A DNA stretch of 64,000 nt from NCBI GenBank assembly GCA_947499125.1, contig CANMMP010000005.1, forward strand, positions 248,001-312,000, in the 5' to 3' direction. Source of the stretch: an uncultured Pontibacter sp. (GTDB lineage: Bacteria; Bacteroidota; Bacteroidia; Cytophagales; Hymenobacteraceae). The translations under genes and the position numbers were made by a program. Shown here piece after piece: positions 56,458-64,000 of the stretch (its first letter is position 1; each line of letters opens with the position of its first letter). Under the pieces are notes generated by a model. It had not been told where the DNA came from, searched no databases, and was given only the letters and a program-made list of their open reading frames with translations.

Positions 56458-58101
56458 TTATTTGAACGTGTCTTTGCTATCTACAATTTTTACGTCCTTC
56501 ACATTCAGTTTATAGTTTGCGATGATGTCGTCTTCGGCCAGTACTTCTTTTGGTAAGCCTTCGCGTACCAGGTTAGAGTAGCTCATCGGCGATGGCGTAT
56601 TGTTGAGCAGGGCTTGCTTTAGTGGCTCCGCTTCACTGTCGTCGGTAACTATAGTTATGAACATGTTCTCAATGTCCCAGTACTTCTTCACGGCTTCGTT
56701 CACCTGGTCAACAGTAAGGTTAGCTAATTGCTGGTCCATTTCCTGCAGGTAATCCTGGCGGCCATAAAAGCGGGAGTCCATTAAAAAGCCTAGTTGTTTT
56801 TCTTCGGTTTGGGCGTATAGTTTCATGTAAGAGCGCAGGAACTTACGCGTCAGCTCAAACTCTTCCTGGGTCATGCCATTCTTAATCAGGTTATCAACTT
56901 CGCGCATAGCCAGGCGCAGTGCAAAGTGTGCATGCCCAACGTTGATGTCCTTTAGCTCAGTGTACTGCTGCTTCAAGCCTTCCGCTATCTGCACCGGTCT
57001 TATCCAGAGGGCAAAGTAGTTGGATGCGCGCGGCACACCCGGGTTTGGCAACTGGAAACTTCCGCCATTGTCGTACCACTCAATATAAGAGTAGTCGCCG
57101 TAGTTCATGGAGCGGGTTGTGCGTATCTTGTCGTATAGTTTGCCGTAGCTTTTGCGGTGCTCACCTAAAAACGAGTTAGCTACCATCAAAGCGGCAAAGT
57201 CGTCGGAAGAACGCGTAACAGGCATTGGCGTACCTGTAAATATGGCAGAACCTAAGGCATCAGATTTTTGAATGATCTCTACCTGCACGCCATTTGGCTC
57301 GTTTGGCTTACCTGACGCTGGAATATTTGGTGTAACATCTGAAAGCTGGCCCATATCAGCCTTTAGCTTGTTCAGGAAGTCCGCGCTATAGTTACCGGCC
57401 ACACCTACCATCACATTGTTGCGGGTAAACATGTTGCGCCAGTGGTTCTTCACATCTTCCAGGGTAATGTTCGGTACACTGGCCGAGGTGCCTTCTACCA
57501 GATGCTGGTAATTGGTGCCTCGGAACAACAAATCTTCCAGGGCTTTTTTGCTATACTCCTCATCCGACGAAGCGCGAATTACCTGGTCTACAAAGTTTTG
57601 CTGGTTCGATTTTACTCGGTTAAAATCCTCTTCTGCAAAAGCAGGCTGCAGCATCAGGCCACGCACGATCGGGTAAAAATCATTAAGGAAATCGCGGTGC
57701 ACCATAAATGTAAAGGTCGTTACTTCCTTATCGGTATTGGCACCATAACCTGCTGCCCATGGGTAAATTTTGTCCCGGATCTGGGTAACGGTCATGTCCT
57801 GCGTTCCGGAGTTGGCGATCATCTGGGCTGTGGCATAGGTCAAACCTTCCTTACCTTCAGGGTCCGACATAGAACCGTTCTTGAACATCAGCTTAATGAT
57901 CACTTTGTTCGACTGCGGGTTCTGTAACTCTACCACTTTGCCCGGGCCAAAAGCCGTATTGGCATCAAAGGCAGCAGGAGCAGTTTCGGTAGTAGTGGTT
58001 GTCTCGGTTTCGGTGGTTTGCTGGGATGTCTGTGGCTGTTTGGTGCACGATGCGGCCAACAGGGCAACAGGCAATATATAAGCAGCTATTTTCTTCATCA
58101 T
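56458..58101 (-). CDS. M16 family peptidase subunit lacking the catalytic motif, lipoprotein
   Basis: A 547-residue protein with a lipobox (LAASC, Cys19) followed by a Thr/Gln/Glu-rich linker, then two M16 domains. At the place of the zinc motif it has MSDPEGKEGLTYATAQMIA, with no HxxEH, so it should be the non-catalytic half of a heterodimeric pitrilysin-like protease. The partner gene lies 30 nt upstream on the same strand and holds the intact motif. Probably attached to the inner leaflet of the outer membrane or facing the periplasm. Confidence 0.9.
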   Translation of the reverse strand: MMKKIAAYILPVALLAASCTKQPQTSQQTTETETTTTTETAPAAFDANTAFGPGKVVELQNPQSNKVIIKLMFKNGSMSDPEGKEGLTYATAQMIANSGTQDMTVTQIRDKIYPWAAGYGANTDKEVTTFTFMVHRDFLNDFYPIVRGLMLQPAFAEEDFNRVKSNQQNFVDQVIRASSDEEYSKKALEDLLFRGTNYQHLVEGTSASVPNITLEDVKNHWRNMFTRNNVMVGVAGNYSADFLNKLKADMGQLSDVTPNIPASGKPNEPNGVQVEIIQKSDALGSAIFTGTPMPVTRSSDDFAALMVANSFLGEHRKSYGKLYDKIRTTRSMNYGDYSYIEWYDNGGSFQLPNPGVPRASNYFALWIRPVQIAEGLKQQYTELKDINVGHAHFALRLAMREVDNLIKNGMTQEEFELTRKFLRSYMKLYAQTEEKQLGFLMDSRFYGRQDYLQEMDQQLANLTVDQVNEAVKKYWDIENMFITIVTDDSEAEPLKQALLNNTPSPMSYSNLVREGLPKEVLAEDDIIANYKLNVKDVKIVDSKDTFK

Positions 58102-58131
58102 TTCTTTTTCTAAATCTGGTTAACTATAAAA

Positions 58132-59481
58132 TTACTTTACCGGCGACTTCTCAGCTGGGGCAATAGAGCCTACTGTGAGTGTGGTTGGTGTAAAGTACTT
58201 TTTGGCTACATCCATCAGGTCTTTTGCCGTAACCGTGTCGAACACGGCATACAGGTTATTAATGGACTCCGGGTTGCCCGTTAGCCAGATGTACTGTGCC
58301 AGCGAGTTGGCGATCGCGTCGGGGCTATCCATGCTCATGGCAAAGCTATACTTGATGCGCGACTTGGTATCTGCAATTTTCTGCGCGTCTATTTGTTTTG
58401 TTTTAGCTTCGTTCAGCACACGCATCATCTCGTCTTTTACATACTGCATGTCGTTAGGACTTACTACCGATGCGGAGAAAGAAACCAGGTTCGGATCGCG
58501 GGAGAACTGCGGGCCACCACCAATAAAGCGGGCTTTCTGCTCCTGCACTACCAGTTTGCGGAATAGGTCAGAGTTCTGAGAGAAAAGTATGTTGGAAAGT
58601 ATACTTAGTGCCGGCAGGTCTTTATCCTTATCAGAGAAGGCCGGGCCTTTAAAAGCAAGCGACAGGTAAGGCGGGAAGCCCTGCTGCTGCACATGTGCAT
58701 AGCGGGTTTGTGTTTGCTTCGGTTCTGTAGCTATAGTTGGTTTATAGGTGCCACGCTTCCAGTCGCCGAAATACTGCTGTGCCAGGCTGTTTACTTTTTC
58801 AGGAGTTACATCGCCTACCACAACTATAGTTGTATACTCTGGTCTGTAGAAGCGGTCGAAAAAAGTAAGGGAGTAATCGTATTGGTTTGGCATATCCACC
58901 ACATCTTCAAAAAAGCCCATGGTAGTGTGAGAGTAAGTGTGTTTTGTAAAGGCAGTGCTCACCAGTTTCTCGTATAGTTGCTGGTATGGGCTGGCGGAGT
59001 TCTTGGTATACTCGCCTTTTACGGCTCCTGCCTCGGTCTTAAAGTCGTGCACGCTATACTTCAGGTTCTGGAAACGGTCTGCTTCAATCTCGAACATCTT
59101 GTCCAGCATCTCGGCATTACCGGTCATGTGGTACACGGTGCGGTCTATGCTGGTGTTGGCATTGGCGGCGGCGCCCATTTCTTTCATAATGTCGCCGTAA
59201 GCTTCTTTGCTATACTTGTCGGTGCCCCGGAACATCATATGCTCAAAAAAGTGCGCAAATCCGGTCTTGCCCTTTTCAACTTCCTCGCGCGAGCCGGCTC
59301 TTACTACAATGTAAAAGGCAGCAATGCCCGGGCTATTGTAAGGCACAGTTACTACATTCAGGCCATTATCCATCTTTTTCTGGTGGATAGGGTAGGGTAG
59401 GATCTTACTGCTTTGCTGTGCCATTACGCCGGTAACGGAGAAGAGCACCAGCAGGAGTAATGCTACTGTCTTGTTTCTCAT
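58132..59481 (-). CDS. M16 family zinc peptidase, catalytic subunit
   Basis: A 449-residue protein with a signal peptide (residues 1-21, GVMAQ). The inverted zinc motif HFFEH (His77, Glu80, His81) is intact and the downstream glutamate lies in the EAGAVKGEY segment. It belongs to the pitrilysin/processing-peptidase family, which degrades peptides in a closed two-half chamber. With the following gene it forms an active/inactive pair. First gene of the operon. Confidence 0.93.
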   Translation of the reverse strand: MRNKTVALLLLVLFSVTGVMAQQSSKILPYPIHQKKMDNGLNVVTVPYNSPGIAAFYIVVRAGSREEVEKGKTGFAHFFEHMMFRGTDKYSKEAYGDIMKEMGAAANANTSIDRTVYHMTGNAEMLDKMFEIEADRFQNLKYSVHDFKTEAGAVKGEYTKNSASPYQQLYEKLVSTAFTKHTYSHTTMGFFEDVVDMPNQYDYSLTFFDRFYRPEYTTIVVVGDVTPEKVNSLAQQYFGDWKRGTYKPTIATEPKQTQTRYAHVQQQGFPPYLSLAFKGPAFSDKDKDLPALSILSNILFSQNSDLFRKLVVQEQKARFIGGGPQFSRDPNLVSFSASVVSPNDMQYVKDEMMRVLNEAKTKQIDAQKIADTKSRIKYSFAMSMDSPDAIANSLAQYIWLTGNPESINNLYAVFDTVTAKDLMDVAKKYFTPTTLTVGSIAPAEKSPVK

Positions 59482-59534
59482 GTTTTATAGTGTTAGTAGG
59501 TTAAAGTTTAATTGTGTACGGTAATACTGGTAAT

Positions 59535-59565
59535 TAAATATAGCATAATCGCTTTTTTTGCACAA
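59535..59565 (-). promoter_or_regulatory. Probable promoter of the M16 pair
   Basis: On the minus strand TTG (59563-59565) is followed by 20 bases and TATATTTA (59535-59542), one base off the TAnnTTTG consensus. It lies about 55 nt upstream of the start. Confidence 0.45.
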
Positions 59566-59699
59566 GTCACCGGATATAAAGTGCTATTCTGTCTATCAAC
59601 TGTAAGGTTTTATCGGTGAGCGGAAGTATAAAAAAGGCTTGCATTGATCTAAAAATGGATTAAGGAGTATATATAGCCATACAAATACAAACACACCCT

Positions 59700-60689
59700 A
59701 TGCTTACCTGGCGAATAGAGGCCTTGCACCTCAAACTGAAGTATACCTGGCGCATTGCCCGAAATGCCAGCAACGAGAAGTTAAACTTCCTGGTGCAGGT
59801 TTCAGATGGAACATACAGTGGTTTTGGAGAGGCTGCCCCGAACATCCGCTACGGCGAAACTCCTGACCTGCTGCTACAACAATACCAGGTGCTGTTAATG
59901 GCGGGGCTGGCAAGTATAAAATCGATGGAAGAGCTGCTGCAGTTGCTTACGGAGCATACGCCGGTTAACTCGCTGCGCTTTGCAGTGGAGGCTGCCTACC
60001 TGCATTATTATTGCCAGGTAAAACAAATACCAGTGCACCAGTTGCTTGGGCAAAGTATACCAGTAAGGCAGGCCACCAGCTTTTCGTTGCCCATAATGGA
60101 GCCCGGCGAGGTGAAAGATTTTATACTGAAGCACCAGCTAAACCGATTTGCCTGCCTCAAAATAAAAGTAAACAGCGAGCAGGGCCCCGACCTGCTGCAG
60201 GAGGTGCTGAGTGCTACCGATAAACCTGTTGTGATAGACGGAAACGAAAGCTGGAAAGAACCTGAAAGCCTGCTCAGTTTCCTGAATACCCTGGACAAGA
60301 AGCGCGTATTGTTTATAGAGCAGCCCATGCCAGCCTCCGAAGCCACAGCTTATGCCCACCTGAAATTGCATAGCCCTCTGCCACTTGTAGCCGACGAATC
60401 GGTAACGGATAATGCTGATTTTGAACTGTTGCGGGAGCAGTTTAATGGCGTTAACATAAAACTGATGAAAGCCGGCGGTTATTTAAATGCGGTGCGTTTA
60501 TTACAGGAAGTGCGCAAACACGGCATGATGGCCATGATCGGGTGTATGGTGGAGTCCAGTTTGGGTATTTGGTGTGCCATGCAACTAAGCGCCGCTTTCG
60601 ATTTTGCTGACCTCGATGGTTTTATGATAGTGGAGGATGAGCCGTTTAAACTCGTGCACGAGCGGGAAGGCGTTTTATACCTTCAGTAA
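59700..60689 (+). CDS. Enolase-superfamily dipeptide epimerase (L-Ala-D/L-Glu epimerase-like)
   Basis: A 329-residue protein. The capping domain includes FGEAAPNIRYGE. The barrel carries KIKV (catalytic Lys of the KxK motif), metal ligands Asp (VIDGNESW), Glu (FIEQPMP) and Asp (LVADESV), and the second catalytic Lys in INIKLMKAGG form. These match the muconate-lactonising subgroup, in which L-Ala-D/L-Glu epimerases recycle murein peptides. The substrate range among dipeptides is wide, so the exact reaction is uncertain. Confidence 0.88.
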   Translation: MLTWRIEALHLKLKYTWRIARNASNEKLNFLVQVSDGTYSGFGEAAPNIRYGETPDLLLQQYQVLLMAGLASIKSMEELLQLLTEHTPVNSLRFAVEAAYLHYYCQVKQIPVHQLLGQSIPVRQATSFSLPIMEPGEVKDFILKHQLNRFACLKIKVNSEQGPDLLQEVLSATDKPVVIDGNESWKEPESLLSFLNTLDKKRVLFIEQPMPASEATAYAHLKLHSPLPLVADESVTDNADFELLREQFNGVNIKLMKAGGYLNAVRLLQEVRKHGMMAMIGCMVESSLGIWCAMQLSAAFDFADLDGFMIVEDEPFKLVHEREGVLYLQ

Positions 60690-60879
60690 ATTTGTGCAAT
60701 CGTCTGAGTACTTTATACTACCGGAATCAAAAAGTGTATTTACTCCCTCGTTAACCAAAAAATACGCCTGACAAGCATTAAGCCTATATTTTGCCTATAG
60801 TACAGGTACCTTTTATCCTACCAAAATATCATAGACCAAAAGAAAATTGAAACTTATTTGAAAAAATACTGTTAATATG

Positions 60880-60910
60880 TTTGTACATTAAATGTATGTA
60901 CATATATTTG
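60880..60910 (+). promoter_or_regulatory. Promoter with overlapping operator for marR-yceI
   Basis: TTTG (60880-60883), 19 bases, then TATATTTG (60903-60910) is an exact match to the Bacteroidota consensus. The start of transcription would be near 60917, about 15 nt before the ATG. The spacer holds an inverted repeat, TACAT-TAA-ATGTA, and TGTACA half-sites. It is a good candidate binding site for the MarR protein encoded next, suggesting autorepression. Confidence 0.75.
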
Positions 60911-60931
60911 CATCATCATTCAACTTTATAG

Positions 60932-61381
60932 ATGAAGATAGAAGACGAAATAAAGCAGACCGCATTCAAAAGCGAATACCATAAGGCTTATATCAATACG
61001 ATATATACCGCTAATTTGCTGGAGCAGGCGCAAAGCAATTTGTTTAAACCGTTTAGCATTACGCTACCACAATACAACCTGTTACGGATATTGCGGGGGC
61101 AGCACCCCAAGCCGGCTACAGTTAGTTTGCTGATAGAGCGCATGCTGGATAAAACGTCTAACGCATCGCGTATAGTTGATAAGCTGGAAGCCAAGGAACT
61201 GGTAACCCGCAAGCAATGCCCTAACGACCGCCGCACCGTAGATGTGCTGATAACAGATAAAGGCCTTGCTTTGTTAAAGCAGATGGATGAACTGGACGAT
61301 GGGTCTAAAACAGGACTTAAAAACTTAACGGAGCAGGAAGCTGTTGAGCTAAACCGGCTTTTAGATAAGATCAGAGAATAA
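60932..61381 (+). CDS. MarR family transcriptional regulator
   Basis: A 149-residue winged-helix protein: ITLPQYNLLRILRG, then recognition helix region MLDKTSNASRIVDKLEAKELV and wing CPNDRRTVDVLITDKGLALL. MarR proteins are dimers that usually repress their own and neighbouring genes until a small ligand binds. It precedes the YceI gene by 36 nt, so both are probably under the promoter at 60880-60910. Confidence 0.92.
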   Translation: MKIEDEIKQTAFKSEYHKAYINTIYTANLLEQAQSNLFKPFSITLPQYNLLRILRGQHPKPATVSLLIERMLDKTSNASRIVDKLEAKELVTRKQCPNDRRTVDVLITDKGLALLKQMDELDDGSKTGLKNLTEQEAVELNRLLDKIRE

Positions 61382-61417
61382 CCAAGTAACCTAATACTAA
61401 TCAATAAATAAAGTAAA

Positions 61418-62086
61418 ATGAAGAGAACAGCAATTTTTGCATCATTTGTAGCAGCCCTGTTTTTCACGGCTTGTAACACCGAAACAACAACTACTGAAGG
61501 AACTACAACAGTAGCAACTGAAGAAGCTAGTACTACCACCGGCGAAGGCGCTACATACCAGATAGCTGCTGACCAGAGCAATGTGAAATGGCATGGCACT
61601 AAAGTAACTGGCGAGCACATGGGCGAGATTGATGTACAGAGCGGCGAGCTTGTAGTAAACGGCGACCAGCTGACCAGCGGTACGATCGTGATCGACATGA
61701 ACACGATCACTAACTCGGACATCACAGCTGAAGAAGATAACCAGAAACTGGTAGGCCACCTGAAGTCTGATGATTTCTTTGGTGTTGAGAAATACCCGAC
61801 TGCTAAGTTCGAGATAACAGGCGCTTCGCCGATTGCTGATGCAGCAGTAGGTGAGCCAAACTATAACGTATCTGGTAACTTAACTATAAAAGATAAAACA
61901 GAGCAGGTTAACTTCCCGGCTACAGTAACTGTAAACAACGGTACTGTAAACGCAAAGGCCGATGTAAAAGTAGACCGCTCTAAGTTCGATGTGCGTTACG
62001 GTTCTGAGACATTCTTCGGCAGCCTTGGCGACAAAGCTATCCACGACGAATTTACTGTAACTTTTGACGTAACTGCACAGCAGTAA
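61418..62086 (+). CDS. YceI family lipid-binding protein, lipoprotein form
   Basis: A 222-residue protein with a lipobox (FTAC, Cys15), a Thr/Glu-rich linker of about 30 residues, then the YceI lipocalin-like barrel: YQIAADQSNVKWHGTKV at the start, HLKSDDFFGVEKYPTAKFEI centrally and a KVDRSKFDVRYGS segment near the end. YceI proteins bind isoprenoid or fatty amide ligands in the periplasm. Pairing with MarR is frequent in Bacteroidota and hints at a stress or lipid-linked response. Confidence 0.92.
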   Translation: MKRTAIFASFVAALFFTACNTETTTTEGTTTVATEEASTTTGEGATYQIAADQSNVKWHGTKVTGEHMGEIDVQSGELVVNGDQLTSGTIVIDMNTITNSDITAEEDNQKLVGHLKSDDFFGVEKYPTAKFEITGASPIADAAVGEPNYNVSGNLTIKDKTEQVNFPATVTVNNGTVNAKADVKVDRSKFDVRYGSETFFGSLGDKAIHDEFTVTFDVTAQQ

Positions 62087-62111
62087 TCCGTATACTAAGT
62101 TGGTTTTGATT

Positions 62112-62142
62112 CCGCCCCGGCGCTCTTGTAGTGTCGGGGCGG
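62112..62142 (+). terminator. Terminator after YceI
   Basis: CCGCCCCGGC (62112-62121) pairs with GTCGGGGCGG, allowing one G-U pair, followed by TTTTCTTTT. GC-rich stem with a clear T tract. Confidence 0.85.
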
Positions 62143-62166
62143 TTTTCTTTTGGCAACTATAGTATT

Positions 62167-62174
62167 TATATTTG
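62167..62174 (+). promoter_or_regulatory. Possible -7 element for the DUF6503-like gene
   Basis: TATATTTG lies 23 nt before the ATG at 62198. The nearest TTTG upstream is only 14 nt away, short of the usual 19-21, so the -33 element is uncertain. Confidence 0.4.
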
Positions 62175-62197
62175 ATATCAATCTAAGCCCAGCACAA

Positions 62198-62956
62198 ATG
62201 CGCAAACTCTATACTTCCGGATTTATACTTTGGATGATCGTTATGGTGGCTTCCTGTCAGCCAAAAGCTCCTGACGCGCAGCAAATTGTTGACGATGCCA
62301 TTGCAGCACACGGAGGCCGGCAACTGGACAAAGCTATTGTATCGTTCCGGTTCCGGGATTACCTGTACCGTGCTTTGCGCGATAATGGCGCTTACGTTTA
62401 TAGCCGCACGTTTACCGACAGCACTGGCCAGCGCGTATACGATGTGCTGCAGAACAGCGGCTTTACCCGAACTATAAACGACCAGGAAACCAGCCTTCCC
62501 GAAGAAAGAGTAAAAGCCTTTAGCAACTCTGTAAACGCAGTTATATACTTTGCCCTGCTGCCTTATTTTTTAAACGATGATGCCGTAATAAAGGAATACC
62601 TCGGGGAAGCAACTATAAAAGGCAGACCCTACCATAAAGTAAAAGTAACTTTTAAGCAGGAAAGCGGCGGCGAAGACCACCAGGATGAATACGTTTACTG
62701 GTTTAATAAGCAAACTAACATTATGGATTACCTGGCCTACAACTATATAGAAGAGGATGGAAGCCTGGGAACACGATTCCGAGAGGCAACAAACCCACGC
62801 AAAGTAGGCGGTTTTTTATTTCAGGATTACATAAACTATACTTCTGAAGAAAAAGATTTCAACATCGAAAACTTCGATAAGGCTTTCGAAGCCGGCAATC
62901 TCACAAAAGTATCAGACATTAACCTGGAAGAGATAGAAGTAAGAACTATAGAGTAG
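62198..62956 (+). CDS. Exported lipoprotein, DUF6503-like
   Basis: About 252 residues from ATG 62198; the frame also opens from a TTG at 62150. A lipoprotein signal ends in MVASC, then an AIAAHGG motif near residue 38 and a VSFRFRDYLYRALRDNGAYVY-type strand pattern cover the rest, suggesting a LolA/LolB-like half-barrel. HKVKVTF with YVYWFNKQTNIMDYL strengthens the resemblance to DUF6503 proteins. The family name is from memory and moderately certain. Role unknown. A repeat island begins 2 nt after the stop codon. Confidence 0.7.
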   Translation: MRKLYTSGFILWMIVMVASCQPKAPDAQQIVDDAIAAHGGRQLDKAIVSFRFRDYLYRALRDNGAYVYSRTFTDSTGQRVYDVLQNSGFTRTINDQETSLPEERVKAFSNSVNAVIYFALLPYFLNDDAVIKEYLGEATIKGRPYHKVKVTFKQESGGEDHQDEYVYWFNKQTNIMDYLAYNYIEEDGSLGTRFREATNPRKVGGFLFQDYINYTSEEKDFNIENFDKAFEAGNLTKVSDINLEEIEVRTIE

Positions 62957-62958
62957 TA

Positions 62959-63256
62959 ATTGTCTGAATCAGGATTCTCTGGATTAGAAGATTAACAGGA
63001 TCATTAATCTAAACCTCATATTAATTGAGGATTTGATTGATCTTTGAATTAAGACATTAACGACTGACTCATCCCGAATTTGTTATCTCGGCGGTAGAAG
63101 AGATCTATTTAGAACACTATTGATTATATCTTAAATAGATTTCTCACACTGTTCGAAATGACAGCTTAGGACAAGTCCTGACCAAAGCAAAAAGACGCAA
63201 AGTATTGCGTCTCTACAAAATCATTGAATCCATCAAATCAATTCAGGTTCAGACAA
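62959..63256. repeat. Second repeat island, bounded by the same TTGTCTGAATC motif
   Basis: No gene in about 350 nt. The left border ATTGTCTGAATCAGGATT (62959-62976) equals the first 18 bases of the island border at 46508. A degenerate inverted right border (ATTCAGGTTCAGACAA) lies at 63241-63256. Inside are a diverged copy of the MITE-like element (63075-63164) and a perfect hairpin GACGCAA-AGTA-TTGCGTC (63194-63211). Confidence 0.7.
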
Positions 63257-63311
63257 GTACCTGGCACCAGCCTAATCCTATCATCCGTTAAATCTTAAGA
63301 ATCTTAGTCCC

Positions 63312-63854
63312 TTATTCTATCTCAAACTCCTTTGGCAATTCCACAGGCAAAGGTTTGTTGCGGTTGCGAATCTGGTTCAGGTAATCGTCAATATCCGTTT
63401 TGTACTCCAGGTGGTAATCTTCGTGCAGGTTTTTACGGATGAGCTGTATGGTTTTGAGCAGCAGTTTGGCCGTAGAAGTATAAAACACCTTGTAGTAGCT
63501 GTCGAACTGGCCGGTATAGTTCCGGAAGATGATATCCAACGTATAAAGATGCAGCTCGACTTCGGCCTTTTTGTCTTTGGTAATGCGCTTGAAACGTGCA
63601 ATTTCCTTCAGGGCTTTTCGTAGCGCTTTGGCCAGTGCTTTAGTTAAACTACGGCCGGTCGCATTCAGCAAGAGTTCATGTATCACATCCTGGCTGCGTT
63701 CCTGCAACTCTTCTAAGCTCACTTCGCCAAGCTCATAGGCAAACATGTCGTATAGTTCGGCATCGCGGCGCACAGCTTTCAGTAGCAGAGTTTCTTTCTC
63801 TTTATCGCCGAGTTGTTTTATGGCTTTTTTGAAGGATGCGGATGGTACAGGCAT
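63312..63854 (-). CDS. Hypothetical alpha-helical protein
   Basis: A 180-residue, strongly charged, mostly helical protein from ATG 63854. It has no signal peptide or membrane segment, so it should be cytoplasmic. Features include a Leu/Lys/Glu-rich N-terminal helix, RSLTKALAKALRKALKEIARF near residue 70 and a hydrophobic-aromatic LLLKTIQLIRKNLHEDYHLEY stretch near residue 132. No family recognised. Codon use fits its neighbours, so it is likely a resident gene. Confidence 0.7.
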   Translation of the reverse strand: MPVPSASFKKAIKQLGDKEKETLLLKAVRRDAELYDMFAYELGEVSLEELQERSQDVIHELLLNATGRSLTKALAKALRKALKEIARFKRITKDKKAEVELHLYTLDIIFRNYTGQFDSYYKVFYTSTAKLLLKTIQLIRKNLHEDYHLEYKTDIDDYLNQIRNRNKPLPVELPKEFEIE

Positions 63855-63953
63855 CAGGGCAACGTCTAAAGTTTAACTATTCTGCAAAGGTACGTAATTC
63901 AGGGTTTTAGGTAAATCTATAGTTTGGGGTGGTAACTATAGTTGGCAACTGTA

Positions 63954-63995
63954 GCGCGAGCGTCTTTTGGGAGATAATTGTCCCCTTGAGGGGAC
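63954..63995. repeat. Start of a third repeat island (cut by window end)
   Basis: GCGCGAGCGTC (63954-63964) repeats the sequence at 46590-46600, and GTCCCCTTGAGGGGAC (63980-63995) is the exact reverse complement of the hairpin at 46891-46906. The region upstream (63900-63945) carries two CTATAGTT motifs. Confidence 0.65.
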
Positions 63996-64000
63996 TTTAG

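Overview
The window looks like chromosome of a Cytophagales bacterium (Bacteroidota), most likely a Pontibacter/Hymenobacter-type member of Hymenobacteraceae. This is inferred from four things: a type IX secretion (T9SS) C-terminal domain, an alternative complex III plus aa3 oxidase operon, GSCFA, DUF2459 and DUF983 proteins, and Bacteroidota-type promoters (TTTG-N19/20-TAnnTTTG) with little use of Shine-Dalgarno sites. No species can be named from sequence alone. I see no rRNA, tRNA, CRISPR array, transposase, prophage or recognisable defence island.

Layout. 2-6472 is the 3' part of a giant repetitive T9SS-exported surface protein. 6.5-11.7 kb holds a DUF2459 protein, an M14 metallopeptidase, a DASS/SLC13 anion symporter and a tiny membrane protein. 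11.9-18.9 kb, mostly on the minus strand, carries priA, a DUF255 thioredoxin-like protein, a GSCFA protein and the ribosomal operon rpsF-rpsR-rplI. 19.4-36.2 kb is one long plus-strand respiratory operon. It encodes alternative complex III (actA-F), cytochrome oxidase subunits II and I, haem A biosynthesis (ctaA, ctaB), two subunits III, subunit IV, a SCO-like copper protein, a DUF420 protein, a small CxxC membrane protein and a DUF983 protein. Together these oxidise quinol, pass electrons through c haems to CuA and reduce oxygen.

36.3-43.5 kb is a translationally coupled pair: a very large multi-pass sensor histidine kinase and a predicted outer-membrane beta-barrel protein. 43.6-64 kb is mixed housekeeping and accessory DNA. 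It holds an AT-rich DUF2971 gene, a 2-hydroxyacid dehydrogenase with a VOC protein, a YciI protein, hldD, a BtuF/BtuC-like uptake pair without an ATPase, queD, lpxB, a lipoprotein gene broken by an in-frame stop, a DUF2975/HTH pair, two acetyltransferases, a dihaem cytochrome, an M16 peptidase pair, a dipeptide epimerase, a MarR-YceI pair and two hypotheticals.

The most distinctive non-coding signals are three. The first is a very abundant short palindrome (AACTATAGTT and its halves) found in genes and spacers alike but sparse in the surface protein and the respiratory operon. The second is a set of repeat islands at 46.5-47.0, 62.96-63.3 and 63.95-64.0 kb, built of many hairpins and bounded by a motif that abuts stop codons. 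The third is a 138-bp MITE-like element at 45.82-45.96 kb with a diverged relative at 63.08 kb. I found no convincing wholly new multi-gene system. The best candidates for undescribed biology are the kinase/beta-barrel pair, the small CxxC protein of the oxidase operon, and these repeats.
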